DNA of 34,012 nucleotides from Clostridiales bacterium (GTDB taxonomy: Bacteria > Bacillota > Clostridia > HGM11327). The stretch spans positions 1 to 34,012 of the forward strand of contig SVGI01000013.1 in the NCBI GenBank assembly GCA_015056385.1, read 5' to 3'. Shown here piece after piece: positions 6,918 to 15,678 of the stretch. The translations under genes and the position numbers were made by a program. The notes below the pieces were generated by a model, which saw only the letters and a list, made by a program, of their open reading frames with translations, ran no database searches and was not told where the DNA came from. Positions within the stretch are counted from its first letter, which is position 1; each line of letters starts with the position of its first letter.

Positions 6918-8105
6918 TTGGAACCAAACAAGCCTAATTATAAAACAGCTGACGAATTTCGTGAGGACGTAAGCCGTCTTGGACTTAATATACCTGTCAG
7001 CGATGATATCTCTGTTTTGCTTGAGCCGTATAAAATCGGTAGCTTTACACTGCCTAACAGAATAGTATTTAACCCTGTTGAATTCCACACTGCGACACAA
7101 GGCGGTATGCCAACAGAACGAAGCTTTGAAAAGTACAGGCAGCTTTCCGCAGGTGGCTTCGGCACTCTGTGGCTTGAGGCTACGGCTATATCCAACAGCT
7201 GCAAATCATCCGAAACACAGTTTGTAATGAGTGATGAAAATCTCGAAGCCTTCAAGGAGCTTGTGCGCAATATAAATGACGCATCCAAACAAAGCGCCAC
7301 AGGTAAAAAGCCGTATAACGTGCTTCAGCTTACCCATTCAGGGCGTTATACTGAAAAAAACGGTGTCCACACTCCTATTGTAGCCTTCAACGCACCTATA
7401 CTTGATATGCCCGGCGTTGAAAACCATATCATTACAGATGAAGAGCTTGAAGTCATGGAGGATGAGTTTGTAAGACTTACCTACCTTTCACAGCTTGCAG
7501 GCTTTGATGCCGTAGAGTTCAAGGCTTGCCATGGCTATTTATGGTGTGAGCTTCTTCAGGCTCATACAAGAGAGGGTAAATACGGCGGCTCATACGAAAA
7601 CAGAACACGTTTTATGAGAAACGTACTCACCAAAATAAAAAACGATAAGCGTATAACCGTTGATATGACAGTAAGAATCAATATGTTCGACGCTATTGCC
7701 CACCCATACGGCTGGTGTAATGATGCAAAAAACCACAGATTGTACGACCTCACCGAGATGCACGCGGTTATGGATGAGCTTGAAGCGTTAAATGTAAGGG
7801 CGGTTAATGCAACAATGGGCAACGGATATTACGAGCCTATGGTAAATTCCCCTCTGACCTTCGGGAAATACAGACCGTCAGACGAAAGGCTTATTTGCTT
7901 TTCAAACACAGTAAACGCCTGCAGAGAATTACAGCAGAAGCATCCGCGTATGCCCATTGTACTTTCCGCGCTTTCTATGGATACACCCGTAGCATTCAAT
8001 ATTGCCGCGGGGTGCATCAACGAGGGAGTTGCAAGGCTTGCAGGCTTTGCCCGTTTATCTGTAAAATACCCCGATTTCCCAAATAAAATATACAAAAAAT
8101 CATAA
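6918..8105 (+). CDS. Old-yellow-enzyme family NADH:flavin oxidoreductase
   Basis: The 395-residue protein shows the FMN-binding TIM-barrel blocks of the OYE family: PNRIVFNP (46-53), LQLTHSGRY (136-144), AVEFKACHGYLWCELL (198-213) and YGGSYENRTRF (222-232). These enzymes reduce activated C=C bonds with NAD(P)H. The start is TTG at 6918 with AAGGGG about ten bases upstream; the next in-frame ATG is inside the conserved barrel (residue 64), so TTG is needed. The protein stops at YPDFPNKIYKKS and lacks both the C-terminal Fe-S/flavodoxin-like half of 2,4-dienoyl-CoA reductase-type members and the short Cys-rich tail I would expect in some relatives. The next gene starts 14 nt later. Confidence 0.85.
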   Translation: MEPNKPNYKTADEFREDVSRLGLNIPVSDDISVLLEPYKIGSFTLPNRIVFNPVEFHTATQGGMPTERSFEKYRQLSAGGFGTLWLEATAISNSCKSSETQFVMSDENLEAFKELVRNINDASKQSATGKKPYNVLQLTHSGRYTEKNGVHTPIVAFNAPILDMPGVENHIITDEELEVMEDEFVRLTYLSQLAGFDAVEFKACHGYLWCELLQAHTREGKYGGSYENRTRFMRNVLTKIKNDKRITVDMTVRINMFDAIAHPYGWCNDAKNHRLYDLTEMHAVMDELEALNVRAVNATMGNGYYEPMVNSPLTFGKYRPSDERLICFSNTVNACRELQQKHPRMPIVLSALSMDTPVAFNIAAGCINEGVARLAGFARLSVKYPDFPNKIYKKS

Positions 8106-8119
8106 CAGAGTGATACAGT

Positions 8120-9949
8120 ATGGAACATAAAAAACAACATCAGCAAAATTATATATCAAATGCAATGTATGCGTATTCTTATTCATACGCCAATAATACA
8201 GTGCATATCGATATTTCATCTCCTGATTCATTGGTTTACGGAATTGACTTCTGCGATATATTTTATATTGGCAACAATAACCAAACAATGGAGAAAATAC
8301 CCTTTAGTATTATAGATACAAATTTGGAAAACGGTGTTATAACTGTTTCGGGATACAGTGAAAAATGGTCCTCCAAATTTGTTGCGAGTATGAACAAGCT
8401 TGGCTGTATGCATATTGAATATACGCTGACAAACGCCTCAGACAAAGACGTTGACGCCGCAAGCTGCGCACTCGGCTTCCCATTTAACTCTCATATCCCC
8501 TGCCTGCTTACCGTTCCCGGAAAATTATTCAATACTGAATTAAGCTATACAGACAACGATGAAAAGTACGCAGATGGCGAGCAGCTTTATCTGTTTTCAC
8601 CTGATGAGCTTATAGCGCCTGTTATACATTTTGAGTTTCCGTTTAAGAATAAATTTAACGGTGTTACCCTTATTCATTCCGATTTATCCGTATTATCTCA
8701 GGAAGAAAACAAAGCCGTTCCAATTAATGATACCCTGTTAAGCGTTAACCATAAGGACGAACGCTATTATTTTCTTGTGAACAACAATTCACCCATTAAC
8801 ATTAAGCGCGGCGAAAGCGTAAAATTCTCAGTATATTTGGCATTTTCAAGATCAAACTCTAAAGGGCTTACATTTACAAATATAGATAACGAGGTCTCCC
8901 AGATATACACCAGAGAACAATCCAACCCCTACGGCTATAAAAAGCCTATTGCCGTTTCCTGTGATGTTATTTCAAAATTATTTAATAAAACCGTACTGTA
9001 TTCAGGATATACAACAAGAAGTACAAATAATTCACCACTATACCTTCCATTTATGGCTGAGAATTTCAAAATCGCGTGGTGCGATTCGTTATACTCCTTT
9101 TCCAACAATACTAAGGACGGAATTGAAAGAGCTTCAGCGCTTATAGATTTCTTTGCTCATACAAGTGATGCAACGTCCCCGGGCCTGCATTATACCCACT
9201 ATGATATTGATACGAGCAACTGGTACAGCAAGAACGATTCAATAGCTGTTTCATCCTATGCCAGAGCAATGGCTATGTTTATAGAATTAACCATTCTGTA
9301 TAAAAACCATTCCCAGGAAATACCCCAGCTTTGGACTGACGTAATCAATAATGCGGGCGCCTTTGTTTTGAAGCATGTTCAAAAGAAAAAGAACGTCCTT
9401 CCCTATGCCTTTTCACCTGACGGATATCCGGACGATGAAGCATCTGCGCCTTCATTTTTAGGAATGCTTTACCTTTTAATTAAGTTTTACCGCTTAACAA
9501 AAAATGAGGAGTATCTAAAATTAGCAAAAAGAAACGTAAATACGGTATATGAACATATGCTGGATGAATATTTTGCGGATTCCATATATGATTCACTCTT
9601 CGTAAGAAGCATGCTTGAGCTTTATCACGTAACAAAGGATACAACCTACATCGAGTACGCCTGCGTTATTACGGATAAAATCCTTATGCACACTCCTGTT
9701 TATAGGCCTGATGATACGTTTTTATTCCGAAACGTATTCCCTGCTTATGAAATATCCGAGCTTGGAAGAATAACCAAAAACGAATACTATACGTTAAGAG
9801 CTACAATGCTTATGAATTTCTTCGGAGAATTCATTGTAACAAAATTAAGCAGCATAAAGGAATTGGATGATACGATTATGCCTATGCATACGTTATCATC
9901 AATGACAGAACAGCTTTTATTATTTATAACAAGGGAAACCGAATACTGA
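8120..9949 (+). CDS. Unrecognised 609-residue protein, possibly an alpha/alpha-toroid (six-hairpin) enzyme
   Basis: I do not recognise a family. There is no signal peptide or membrane segment, so it should be cytosolic. Roughly residues 15-270 look beta-rich (alternating hydrophobics, many Asn/Asp turns, for example NNTVHIDISSPDSLVYGIDF), and residues about 310-600 look like repeated amphipathic helices (FLGMLYLLIKFYRLTKNEEYLKLAKRNV, MLELYHVTKDTTYIEYACVI), the layout of a beta-sandwich plus helical-toroid glycosidase or lyase. No catalytic acid pair can be pointed to with confidence. The spacing from the OYE gene is 14 nt, and its stop overlaps the next start (TGATG), so it is in a tight operon. 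The ribosome site is weak. Confidence 0.65.
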   Translation: MEHKKQHQQNYISNAMYAYSYSYANNTVHIDISSPDSLVYGIDFCDIFYIGNNNQTMEKIPFSIIDTNLENGVITVSGYSEKWSSKFVASMNKLGCMHIEYTLTNASDKDVDAASCALGFPFNSHIPCLLTVPGKLFNTELSYTDNDEKYADGEQLYLFSPDELIAPVIHFEFPFKNKFNGVTLIHSDLSVLSQEENKAVPINDTLLSVNHKDERYYFLVNNNSPINIKRGESVKFSVYLAFSRSNSKGLTFTNIDNEVSQIYTREQSNPYGYKKPIAVSCDVISKLFNKTVLYSGYTTRSTNNSPLYLPFMAENFKIAWCDSLYSFSNNTKDGIERASALIDFFAHTSDATSPGLHYTHYDIDTSNWYSKNDSIAVSSYARAMAMFIELTILYKNHSQEIPQLWTDVINNAGAFVLKHVQKKKNVLPYAFSPDGYPDDEASAPSFLGMLYLLIKFYRLTKNEEYLKLAKRNVNTVYEHMLDEYFADSIYDSLFVRSMLELYHVTKDTTYIEYACVITDKILMHTPVYRPDDTFLFRNVFPAYEISELGRITKNEYYTLRATMLMNFFGEFIVTKLSSIKELDDTIMPMHTLSSMTEQLLLFITRETEY

Positions 9950-10446
9950 TGAATAATACTTTTCACTTTGACTACACAATAACAAAAGAAGATTTTAACC
10001 ACTATTTTCTTTTTGCGGCAAAAAAATACATCTTACTAATGTTAGGTTGTGCCTTGGTTTTCTTTTTGGGCTCTATTGCATCCTGGATGTACCTTAAAGA
10101 TTCAGCTATGCATTACGTTTTGTTTGCTGTTGGATTATATTTTATGTGTTCTCTTTTATACAAGTATATAAAAACAAAGAGAAAAGCAGATAAATCCTCT
10201 ATTATGAAGGAAATTTCCGCAGATTTCACGCCTGACTCCTTTGTTTTCAATACTATGGGAAGCAGCGTACACGTAACTATGAATCACCTTAATTCAATAT
10301 CAAGCACAAAGCATTTATACGTTTTCTACGTGTATTACAAAAAATCGGAAATGGCGTTCCTGCTTCCAAAAAGAATACAGGATAATACAGACGGCTTCGA
10401 ACAACTGATAGAAAGCTATATAAGACGAATAACAAAAAATAAATAA
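9949..10446 (+). CDS. YcxB-like membrane protein (first copy)
   Basis: The 165-residue protein has a short N-terminal strand-like segment (TFHFDYTITKEDF), two membrane helices (about 27-49 and 54-73), then a soluble C-terminal domain with the pattern FTPDSFVFNTMGSS...YVFYVYYKKSEMAFLLPKR. This order, ending in a PH-like domain with a (I/L)PKR motif, matches the YcxB family. Function is unknown. Its ATG overlaps the stop of the 609-residue gene by one base, implying translational coupling. The next gene, 38 nt on, is a diverged copy with the same layout. Confidence 0.7.
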   Translation: MNNTFHFDYTITKEDFNHYFLFAAKKYILLMLGCALVFFLGSIASWMYLKDSAMHYVLFAVGLYFMCSLLYKYIKTKRKADKSSIMKEISADFTPDSFVFNTMGSSVHVTMNHLNSISSTKHLYVFYVYYKKSEMAFLLPKRIQDNTDGFEQLIESYIRRITKNK

Positions 10447-10468
10447 GGTAAAATATAATTATTTTACC
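10447..10468 (+). repeat. 8-bp inverted repeat between the two YcxB genes
   Basis: GGTAAAAT (10447-10454), 6-nt loop, ATTTTACC (10461-10468). There is no T-run after it, so it is not a good terminator. It contains TATAAT (10454-10459) and may be an mRNA processing or stability hairpin. Confidence 0.5.
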
Positions 10469-10483
10469 GTGAGAGGAACTTAT

Positions 10484-10996
10484 ATGATAATTACAACCAC
10501 CGTAAAAGAAACACGCGAGGAAATGAAGGAATTTCAATCATTACACTTAAAGAGAGTATTGGCACTTCCCTGTGCCATTTTACTTTTGGCTCTTTCCATA
10601 GCCTTTGTAATGATTTACACACACAAGGACAAAATAACAGATTATATATTACCTATTGCAGTGTTTGCAATCTCAGTAGGCTTATTTGCAAATTTATTTT
10701 CAAAAAGAAAAAAAGTTATCATAGGCACTGACAAGCGCCCACAGTTTACATATGAATTTGATTCCAGCGGGTTTTCCGGCACAACAGGTGAAAGAAGCTT
10801 TAAGCTCGCATGGGAGAACGTGCTTAAGGTTATAGAAACCAAAAATCTTTTCGTTATATACCTCAATAACGACAACGGAATAATAATTCCAAAGCGCACC
10901 TTCAAAAACAACTACGAGCTTGAATATTTCAGAAAAAACTATCTCTTTATAAGAAAGGGAAAAAAGAAAATTTATACAAATAAGGATAATATATAA
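10484..10996 (+). CDS. YcxB-like membrane protein (second copy)
   Basis: The track starts at GTG 10469, but AGAGGA lies six bases before ATG 10484, so I take MIITTTVKE as the start (170 residues). It has two membrane helices (about 25-45 and 52-72) and a C-terminal domain TYEFDSSGFSGTTGERSFKLAWENVLKVIETKNLFVIYL...IIPKRTF, the YcxB family pattern, clearer here than in the first copy. The two proteins look like diverged tandem paralogues and may form a hetero-oligomer; that is inference. It is the last gene of the operon, 19 nt before a strong terminator. Confidence 0.7.
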   Translation: MIITTTVKETREEMKEFQSLHLKRVLALPCAILLLALSIAFVMIYTHKDKITDYILPIAVFAISVGLFANLFSKRKKVIIGTDKRPQFTYEFDSSGFSGTTGERSFKLAWENVLKVIETKNLFVIYLNNDNGIIIPKRTFKNNYELEYFRKNYLFIRKGKKKIYTNKDNI

Positions 10997-11015
10997 TACG
11001 TGATACCGTTTAACC

Positions 11016-11045
11016 AAAAAGACCGTGAATTTTCACGGTCTTTTT
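11016..11045. terminator. Bidirectional terminator between convergent operons
   Basis: AAAAAGACCGTGA / TCACGGTCTTTTT with a short ATTT loop. A-run on one side and T-run on the other allow termination of both the plus-strand YcxB gene and the minus-strand oxidoreductase gene that ends at 11051. Confidence 0.9.
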
Positions 11046-11050
11046 TTAAG

Positions 11051-12220
11051 TTATTTCGTATATGTACCGGCTGTATCCAAAACAATATTGGATACGTTCT
11101 TTTTAACAAACACAGATGATTCTATGCGTTTGTTTAGTTCACTTAAAAATCTGTCGTCATCAAACGGCAAATCTATCCACGATTCCTCCCAGCTTGAAAG
11201 ATATGCACCATTTGATATCATAAGGCTGTTTATACCCTCTTCCCCGTAAGAAATAAGCTTATCCCCGTGTAAAGCCGAGTTCATCCAGTTTCTTACCATT
11301 TCCACCTGAGCAAGTTCTATATCAGATGACACTGCATACTCCTCTATTTTCATAGGTATAGGACCTGCAGCTGTATTTGTAGTTAAATTAAATTCATCCT
11401 CTGTAATGGCTGTCGTATAAAGAGTTACCTTGTTATTTTCCAGCACAGCCTTGCCCTTACTACCCGCTATTTCAAGGCGGTTTGTACCCGGAAATTCAGA
11501 AACACAGGTAATATACGTTGCTGTAAGCCCGTTATCATATTCCATGTACAACGTTGCTTCATCCTCAACCTCAATATTTCTTCTTTTACCGAAATAGCAG
11601 AATCCGCGAATACGCTTCGGAACACCTACAAGCCACTGAACCAAATCCAGCTGATGAGGATTTTGATTCAAAAGCGTTCCTCCGCCTTCTCCTGCCCACG
11701 TAGCACGCCATCCTGCTGAATTATAATAGCTTTGGGTTCTGTACCACGTAGTAATTATCCATGTAAGCCTTCTTACTGTACCGATTTTGCCTGTATCTAT
11801 AATCTCCTTAAGCTTCTTAAAAGGAGTTGTTGCTCTTAAAACAAAGTTAACCTGAAATGCTTTATTTGCCTTTTTTGCGGCTTTATTCATTTCCTTTACC
11901 TGTTTCGTATATACGCCTGCGGGCTTTTCACAAAAAACGTGCAGACCTGCGTTAAAAGCCTCAATAGCAATATCAGGATGAAAATAATGAGGGGTTGCTA
12001 TAATAACACCGTCTACCAATCCTGATAAAATCAAATCGCTGCTGTTCTGAAAAAAGGCAACATCATTATCGTTAAAAAGCTCTTTATGACGGTACATCTG
12101 TTCCGGCACAATATCACATAATGCCGTAATCTGAATATCATTGCTCAGATGCTTCAAAATATTTTTCAGATGGCCAGACCCCATACTGCCTACACCAATT
12201 ATACCTACCCTGAATTTCAT
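11051..12220 (-). CDS. Gfo/Idh/MocA family NAD(P)-dependent sugar oxidoreductase
   Basis: The 389-residue protein begins with a Rossmann fold, VGIIGVGSMGSGH (5-17), and has the family signature EKP (98-100, in HVFCEKPAG), whose Lys is catalytic. GGGTLLNQNPHQLDLVQWL supplies the usual catalytic Asp/His region (GGGxxxxxxxHxxD). The rest is the alpha/beta substrate domain. Members oxidise or reduce hydroxyl groups of sugars, inositols or amino sugars; the substrate is not readable here. The ribosome site is AGGTG. It follows a second family member by 29 nt, so the two are probably co-transcribed. Confidence 0.87.
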   Translation of the reverse strand: MKFRVGIIGVGSMGSGHLKNILKHLSNDIQITALCDIVPEQMYRHKELFNDNDVAFFQNSSDLILSGLVDGVIIATPHYFHPDIAIEAFNAGLHVFCEKPAGVYTKQVKEMNKAAKKANKAFQVNFVLRATTPFKKLKEIIDTGKIGTVRRLTWIITTWYRTQSYYNSAGWRATWAGEGGGTLLNQNPHQLDLVQWLVGVPKRIRGFCYFGKRRNIEVEDEATLYMEYDNGLTATYITCVSEFPGTNRLEIAGSKGKAVLENNKVTLYTTAITEDEFNLTTNTAAGPIPMKIEEYAVSSDIELAQVEMVRNWMNSALHGDKLISYGEEGINSLMISNGAYLSSWEESWIDLPFDDDRFLSELNKRIESSVFVKKNVSNIVLDTAGTYTK

Positions 12221-12249
12221 AAAATCACCTCATATTCAATCTTATTACA

Positions 12250-13209
12250 TTATACAGTAGCCATTTGAATTTTTAATACCTGACGCTGTGATTCAAGTAT
12301 ATTGTTACGGCTTAATATAGTCTCCGTACCGTTACATTCTAAAATCATATCTCTTATATACTCGGGCTTACCGTTATTACATTCTATAACCTTTTTCTCA
12401 TCAGTATAAATATATACTTTATCCTCGTTGGCACAAAAGGTAATAAGACCCTTGCTTCCCCACAGCTCAAACCTCCAATACGTGGGAAGCCTGTTATACG
12501 ACGGAGCTGCATAAGAAACATCAGCATTCACCGTAATATCACCCATTTTTGCAATAAACTGGGCACAATCCATAAAATCGGGCTTCTCTGTTGCAAAGGC
12601 ATTCCACATTTTTGCAAAGCAGGTCTCTGTAAAATCCTTGTTCAGCAGATACCTCAAAAGATCAACACCGTGAATAGCAATATCATTTATGGTGCCACCG
12701 TGCTTACCATCCTCAAAATACCAATTCGGACGGTTGCCATAATTCAAAAAATGCTGACCTGTAAATGAAACATTATGTACCTTGCCTATAACGTTATCCT
12801 GTATAAGCTCCTTGACCACCTTAACCTGATCCATATATCTCAAGTCAAGTAAGCACAGCACCTTTAAGCCCTTTTCCTTGCTCAAGAATTCTATCTCATC
12901 AAGCTCATTAACATCTGTACAAATAGGCTTGTCGCATATAACATGTTTTCCGCTTTTAAGCGCCTCAATAATAAGGTTACCTCTTTTAGAGTAGTAATCA
13001 CCAATAGCAATGATCTCTATTGAAGTATCATCCAATATTTCATCATAAGAATTGAACTCAAACCCTTTGCCTGTTATTTCCTCGGCAACAACGCGTGCAA
13101 CATCATCCTCTTCGTATCTTCCGGCAATTTCAATATCCGTGCTTTCTACTGCAGAATTATACAGACTCCAAATATGTCCGTGTCTGAATCCAACAAAAGC
13201 AATTTTCAT
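12250..13209 (-). CDS. Gfo/Idh/MocA family oxidoreductase
   Basis: The 319-residue protein (start moved from 13218 to the ATG at 13209, nine bases after AGAGGGG) starts MKIAFVGFRHGHIWSL, a Rossmann segment with a His-rich variant of the glycine loop (GFRHGH rather than GxGxxG). DKP (93-95, in HVICDKPIC) replaces EKP as the catalytic-lysine motif, and GGTINDIAIHGVDLLRYLL gives the usual D/H pair. The GFRHGH variant is seen in a distinct subgroup of the family. The substrate is unknown. It overlaps no other gene and precedes the second oxidoreductase, suggesting two consecutive steps on a related sugar. Confidence 0.83.
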   Translation of the reverse strand: MKIAFVGFRHGHIWSLYNSAVESTDIEIAGRYEEDDVARVVAEEITGKGFEFNSYDEILDDTSIEIIAIGDYYSKRGNLIIEALKSGKHVICDKPICTDVNELDEIEFLSKEKGLKVLCLLDLRYMDQVKVVKELIQDNVIGKVHNVSFTGQHFLNYGNRPNWYFEDGKHGGTINDIAIHGVDLLRYLLNKDFTETCFAKMWNAFATEKPDFMDCAQFIAKMGDITVNADVSYAAPSYNRLPTYWRFELWGSKGLITFCANEDKVYIYTDEKKVIECNNGKPEYIRDMILECNGTETILSRNNILESQRQVLKIQMATV

Positions 13210-13253
13210 AATGCACATCCCCTCTACAACGGAAAATAAACCAAATTAAACAT

Positions 13254-13288
13254 ATAAAAGCCCGTAATACTTTATTCCAGGCTTTTAT
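13254..13288 (-). terminator. Probable terminator of the ABC exporter transcript
   Basis: ATAAAAGCC (13254-13262) pairs with GGCTTTTAT (13280-13288) over a 17-nt loop, 12 nt after the permease stop. The T-run after the stem on the minus strand is short (TTTTATATG), so efficiency is uncertain. Confidence 0.55.
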
Positions 13289-13299
13289 AATTACGTTTT

Positions 13300-14739
13300 T
13301 TATACAACTTCCTTTCGAATAAACGAAATTATAGATATTGTATTTAATACAACAAAATATACTGCAGAAATTGCAATAGCGACCCCAAGCGTATTAGATG
13401 CAATAACAGGCGTATTCGCAAACATAAACTGGGAAAGGTCTGTATTTGCAAACATCAGATATTTTGCCCAATTGAAGCGGGCCTCAGTAAGTATAGGCTC
13501 AACTAGCTGCTGACCGAGCAAAGTTATAACAAATCCAATAGATACTGCCGAAACACTGCTTCTTATTATGTTAGACAGCATATAAGCAAATGAGCACATC
13601 ATTATAAGCTCAAAAATCCTTACACCGTAAACCATAAAGGCATATTTCATATAAGGTATTTGAACAACACCGGCCTGTGACATATATACATACATTCCGT
13701 GAAGCTCAGACGTACCATAGAAAATTATACCAACAGCAAATGCCAACACAACAAACATCGCATACATTACAACAGAAAAAGCAAAGAGAGTTAACAGCTT
13801 TGCCGTCCATATCATGCTTCTCTTGTAAGGAGATATAAGGAGAAGGCGGATTGTTTTTGAAGAATGCTCAGATGCCATAAAATGGCAGCCCAACACAACC
13901 ACGATAAACATAAGATATTTTATCATTTCCTGAGCATTTTCAAGATAGTACTGAAGAGGAACTACAAGATAATTATCAATGGGAGGCGCATTATTTTCTA
14001 TTCTGAACAAAAGAACATCAACCTCGTTTTGAAGACGCGTTACCTCCTCCGCATCCAATCCGTCATGCATAAGTGGATCATCCGATGAATTGTAATAGAG
14101 AGATAATCTGTGGCTTGTGATTTTTTTCAGAGCCTCATTTTTCCAGTTTTCAGGATTGTTATCAGGAGTAATACCATACTTCATTCTGATATTTTTTTCT
14201 TCCATATAAACAAGGCTTATACCGTCTGTTTTATTCTCGTACTCGGAATATATATGCTCTATGTATTTTTCAAGGCCGTCTGTACCGTACAGCATATAGC
14301 TCAGTTCACTTACCCTGGCTGCCGCCTGGCTGTATTCCTCTGCCGTGGCGTTACCGCCTTTCACAAGGTTTAGCTGATACATTTTTGCTTCGTAAACCTC
14401 GTCAAGAAGGCTTCTTTTCCATGATTCCTCGTCTATATTTTGCTCAAGAATAATATTATATATAAAGATCTGGGCTTCTACTGACACAATACGATCCAGA
14501 TCCTCCTGAGTAGGCTCCGGTATAGAATTAAGCATCCCTAATTCTACATTGAGAGAATCAACCATTTCCTGCATAGGAGTATATAAATCCTCGCCCTCCC
14601 TGGGATCCACTGTATATAAGGCGTTAAGTATTATGTGAACAATAACAAGGAGGACAACAAGAGCAAAGCATACCTTTGTAATAAGCTTTTTGGACCACTT
14701 TATCCATTCATTGCCGATTAACCTGAATAAATTAATCAA
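13300..14739 (-). CDS. ABC-2 type permease with a large extracytoplasmic domain
   Basis: The protein (479 residues from TTG 14739; 483 from the track's GTG 14751) has one N-terminal helix (about 22-42), a large polar region of roughly 240 residues rich in acidic residues and helix-formers, then about five membrane helices from YLMFIVVVLGCHFMA onward. This is the ABC-2 exporter permease layout with an enlarged loop between helices 1 and 2. GTG 14751 sits directly against GGAGG and cannot be used efficiently; TTG 14739 is 11 nt from GGAGG and fits better. It overlaps the ATPase gene end, so the two form one exporter. The cargo is unknown; antibiotic or peptide export/immunity is typical of such BcrA-type pairs. 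Confidence 0.78.
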   Translation of the reverse strand: MINLFRLIGNEWIKWSKKLITKVCFALVVLLVIVHIILNALYTVDPREGEDLYTPMQEMVDSLNVELGMLNSIPEPTQEDLDRIVSVEAQIFIYNIILEQNIDEESWKRSLLDEVYEAKMYQLNLVKGGNATAEEYSQAAARVSELSYMLYGTDGLEKYIEHIYSEYENKTDGISLVYMEEKNIRMKYGITPDNNPENWKNEALKKITSHRLSLYYNSSDDPLMHDGLDAEEVTRLQNEVDVLLFRIENNAPPIDNYLVVPLQYYLENAQEMIKYLMFIVVVLGCHFMASEHSSKTIRLLLISPYKRSMIWTAKLLTLFAFSVVMYAMFVVLAFAVGIIFYGTSELHGMYVYMSQAGVVQIPYMKYAFMVYGVRIFELIMMCSFAYMLSNIIRSSVSAVSIGFVITLLGQQLVEPILTEARFNWAKYLMFANTDLSQFMFANTPVIASNTLGVAIAISAVYFVVLNTISIISFIRKEVV

Positions 14740-15655
14740 TTTGATGTACACCTCCTGCTCTTTCTATAAATGATTCCTCAAGGGTTTTCGTAACAGGCTG
14801 AACACTAAGAATTGCTACACCCTTATCAATAAGCTTCTTCATTATCTTGTTAAGCTCATTTTTATTAATAACTATGTCTACGTATTCTTCTGTAACAGTA
14901 ATCATTTCGTATTTTTCCAGATACATAAGGGCCTTGGAAACATCTGAAAGCATAAATCTGTATATACCGCTGTTTGATATATCAGAAACAAATTCCTCTT
15001 TCGTACTTACGTCAGACATTTCACCGTTAAGTATCATTCCAACTCTGTCGCATATTGTTTCAACCTCTGACAACAGATGACTTGATACGATTATGGCAAT
15101 ATTTTCTTCCTTGGCAAGATACTGTATAAGGTCTCTTACCTCCTTTATACCAACAGGGTCCAAGCCGTTTGTGGGCTCGTCTAATATCAGAAGCTTTGGC
15201 TTATGAAGAATTGCCTGCAGAATTCCGAGCCTTTGGTACATACCTAACGAGTACTCACTTATAGGATCGTTAATTCGCTTTGTGAGCCCGAATTTTTCAA
15301 TTAACTCATCAATATCCTCGGGAAGTTTTCCCTTTTTACAGCGTATTCTGGCGTAATATTTAAGGTTTTGCATTCCTGTAAGATGCTTATACATTACAGG
15401 TGATTCAACAAAGCCTCCCGCATAAGAAAGGGCCATTTTTCGCTCCCTCTTAATGTCAAAGCCACAAATAGTGATACGACCCGAATCCACCTTTTCAAGA
15501 CCGAGAATCATCTTGAGTGTTGTGGATTTACCGGCACCATTGGGACCAAGGAAGCCAAAAACGTCACCTGAATTAAGGTAAAACGTCATATTATTTATGA
15601 TTTGCCTTCCTTTTATGGTTTTATTTACATTAACAACTTCGAGGACCTTTGCCAT
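14732..15655 (-). CDS. ABC transporter ATPase, BcrA-like
   Basis: The 307-residue protein has Walker A GPNGAGKST (37-45), signature SLGMYQRL (136-143; usually SxGMxQR in this subfamily), Walker B LLILDEPTNGLDP (155-167) and the switch His in SSHLLSEVE. The C-terminal extra 80 residues are typical of bacitracin/lantibiotic-type (BcrA, CcmA-like) exporter ATPases. It energises the permease encoded by the overlapping next gene. AAGGACGG precedes the ATG. It lies 23 nt after the QueG-like gene, so it may be read from the proC-rnhA-trpS transcript as well as from an unseen promoter. Confidence 0.92.
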   Translation of the reverse strand: MAKVLEVVNVNKTIKGRQIINNMTFYLNSGDVFGFLGPNGAGKSTTLKMILGLEKVDSGRITICGFDIKRERKMALSYAGGFVESPVMYKHLTGMQNLKYYARIRCKKGKLPEDIDELIEKFGLTKRINDPISEYSLGMYQRLGILQAILHKPKLLILDEPTNGLDPVGIKEVRDLIQYLAKEENIAIIVSSHLLSEVETICDRVGMILNGEMSDVSTKEEFVSDISNSGIYRFMLSDVSKALMYLEKYEMITVTEEYVDIVINKNELNKIMKKLIDKGVAILSVQPVTKTLEESFIERAGGVHQID

Positions 15656-15678
15656 AATAAATCCGTCCTTTTTTTGTT

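Noticed and set aside
8086-8160. Frameshift that would restore a Cys-rich tail to the OYE gene
   Set aside because: None of the frames after the stop encodes Cys pairs or a family-like tail, so the shorter form seems genuine.
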